Positions 5,795-5,824 of a stretch of 5,824 nucleotides of DNA are shown here, piece after piece. The notes beneath the pieces are model-generated. The model saw nothing but the letters and a program-made list of their open reading frames with translations. It had not been told where the DNA came from and ran no database searches. Position 1 is the first letter of the stretch, and each line of letters begins with the position of its first letter. This DNA comes from Bacteroidota bacterium. Its GTDB lineage: Bacteria; Bacteroidota; Bacteroidia; Chitinophagales; Chitinophagaceae. The translations under genes were made by a program, and so were the position numbers. The stretch lies in NCBI GenBank assembly GCA_018267795.1, contig JAFDXS010000175.1, forward strand, positions 1-5,824, given 5' to 3'.

Positions 5795-5824
5795 TTACTT
5801 TTCTTTTCCGCAAAAGAAAAGTAA
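5795..5824. repeat. Palindromic intergenic repeat, truncated by window end
   Basis: TTACTTTTCTTTT (5795-5807) and AAAAGAAAAGTAA (5812-5824) form a perfect 13-bp stem with the 4-nt loop CCGC. The arm reaches the last base of the window, so the stem may be longer. I recall closely similar palindromes as frequent intergenic repeats in Bacteroidota genomes. They could act as transcription terminators or belong to a dispersed repeat family. Confidence 0.65.

Larger units (their letters stand above)
5494..5824. other. Non-coding tail with repeats and hairpins
   Basis: No convincing gene is present in these 331 bases. The region carries repeat copy B, a hairpin inside it, an A/T-rich hairpin at 5754-5781 and a palindrome running into the window end. 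A 35-codon frame (5500-5607) exists on the plus strand but lies within the repeat. The stretch 5608-5753 shows nothing I recognise. Confidence 0.6.

Overview
The window looks like chromosomal DNA from a member of the Bacteroidota, perhaps the Chitinophagaceae or a related group. Three things suggest this. One promoter fits the Bacteroidota pattern TTTG-N20-TAnnTTTG almost perfectly (4433-4464, minus strand). Start codons lack Shine-Dalgarno sequences. The right end carries a palindrome (TTACTTTTCTTTT and its complement) of a kind I recall seeing often between genes in this phylum. The genus cannot be fixed from this sequence alone.

Layout. At 1-371 is the C-terminal part of lipoyl synthase (lipA), closed by a strong intrinsic terminator at 394-433. 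At 468-1286 is a complete arylamine N-acetyltransferase with its Cys-His-Asp triad. About 400 bp without a convincing gene (1287-1686) is A+T-rich, especially from about 1380. It leads into a clearly A+T-rich gene at 1687-3426. That gene encodes a 579-residue OLD-family protein with an N-terminal ABC-type ATPase and a C-terminal TOPRIM nuclease domain, a probable stand-alone anti-phage effector. Its stop codon lies inside a degenerate repeat (copy A, 3418-3488) with a second copy about 2.1 kb downstream (copy B, 5504-5607). Base composition returns to that of the flanks at this point.

On the minus strand is a two-gene unit, read 4407 to 3529: a six-helix membrane protein of unknown function followed by a small winged-helix regulator. 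Its promoter has a 15-bp inverted repeat between the -33 and -7 elements, a natural candidate operator for autoregulation. Divergent from this unit is a class I SAM-dependent methyltransferase (open frame 4483-5493) whose true start is uncertain.

The last 330 bp contain repeat copy B, several hairpins and a terminal palindrome, but no convincing gene.

How the parts relate. lipA, the acetyltransferase and the methyltransferase look like ordinary, independent genes. The likely accessory element is the OLD-type gene with its A+T-rich leader, inserted between ordinary genes. The regulator/membrane pair looks like a self-regulated module, but its target is unknown. The least explained signal is the repeat pair at 3418 and 5504.
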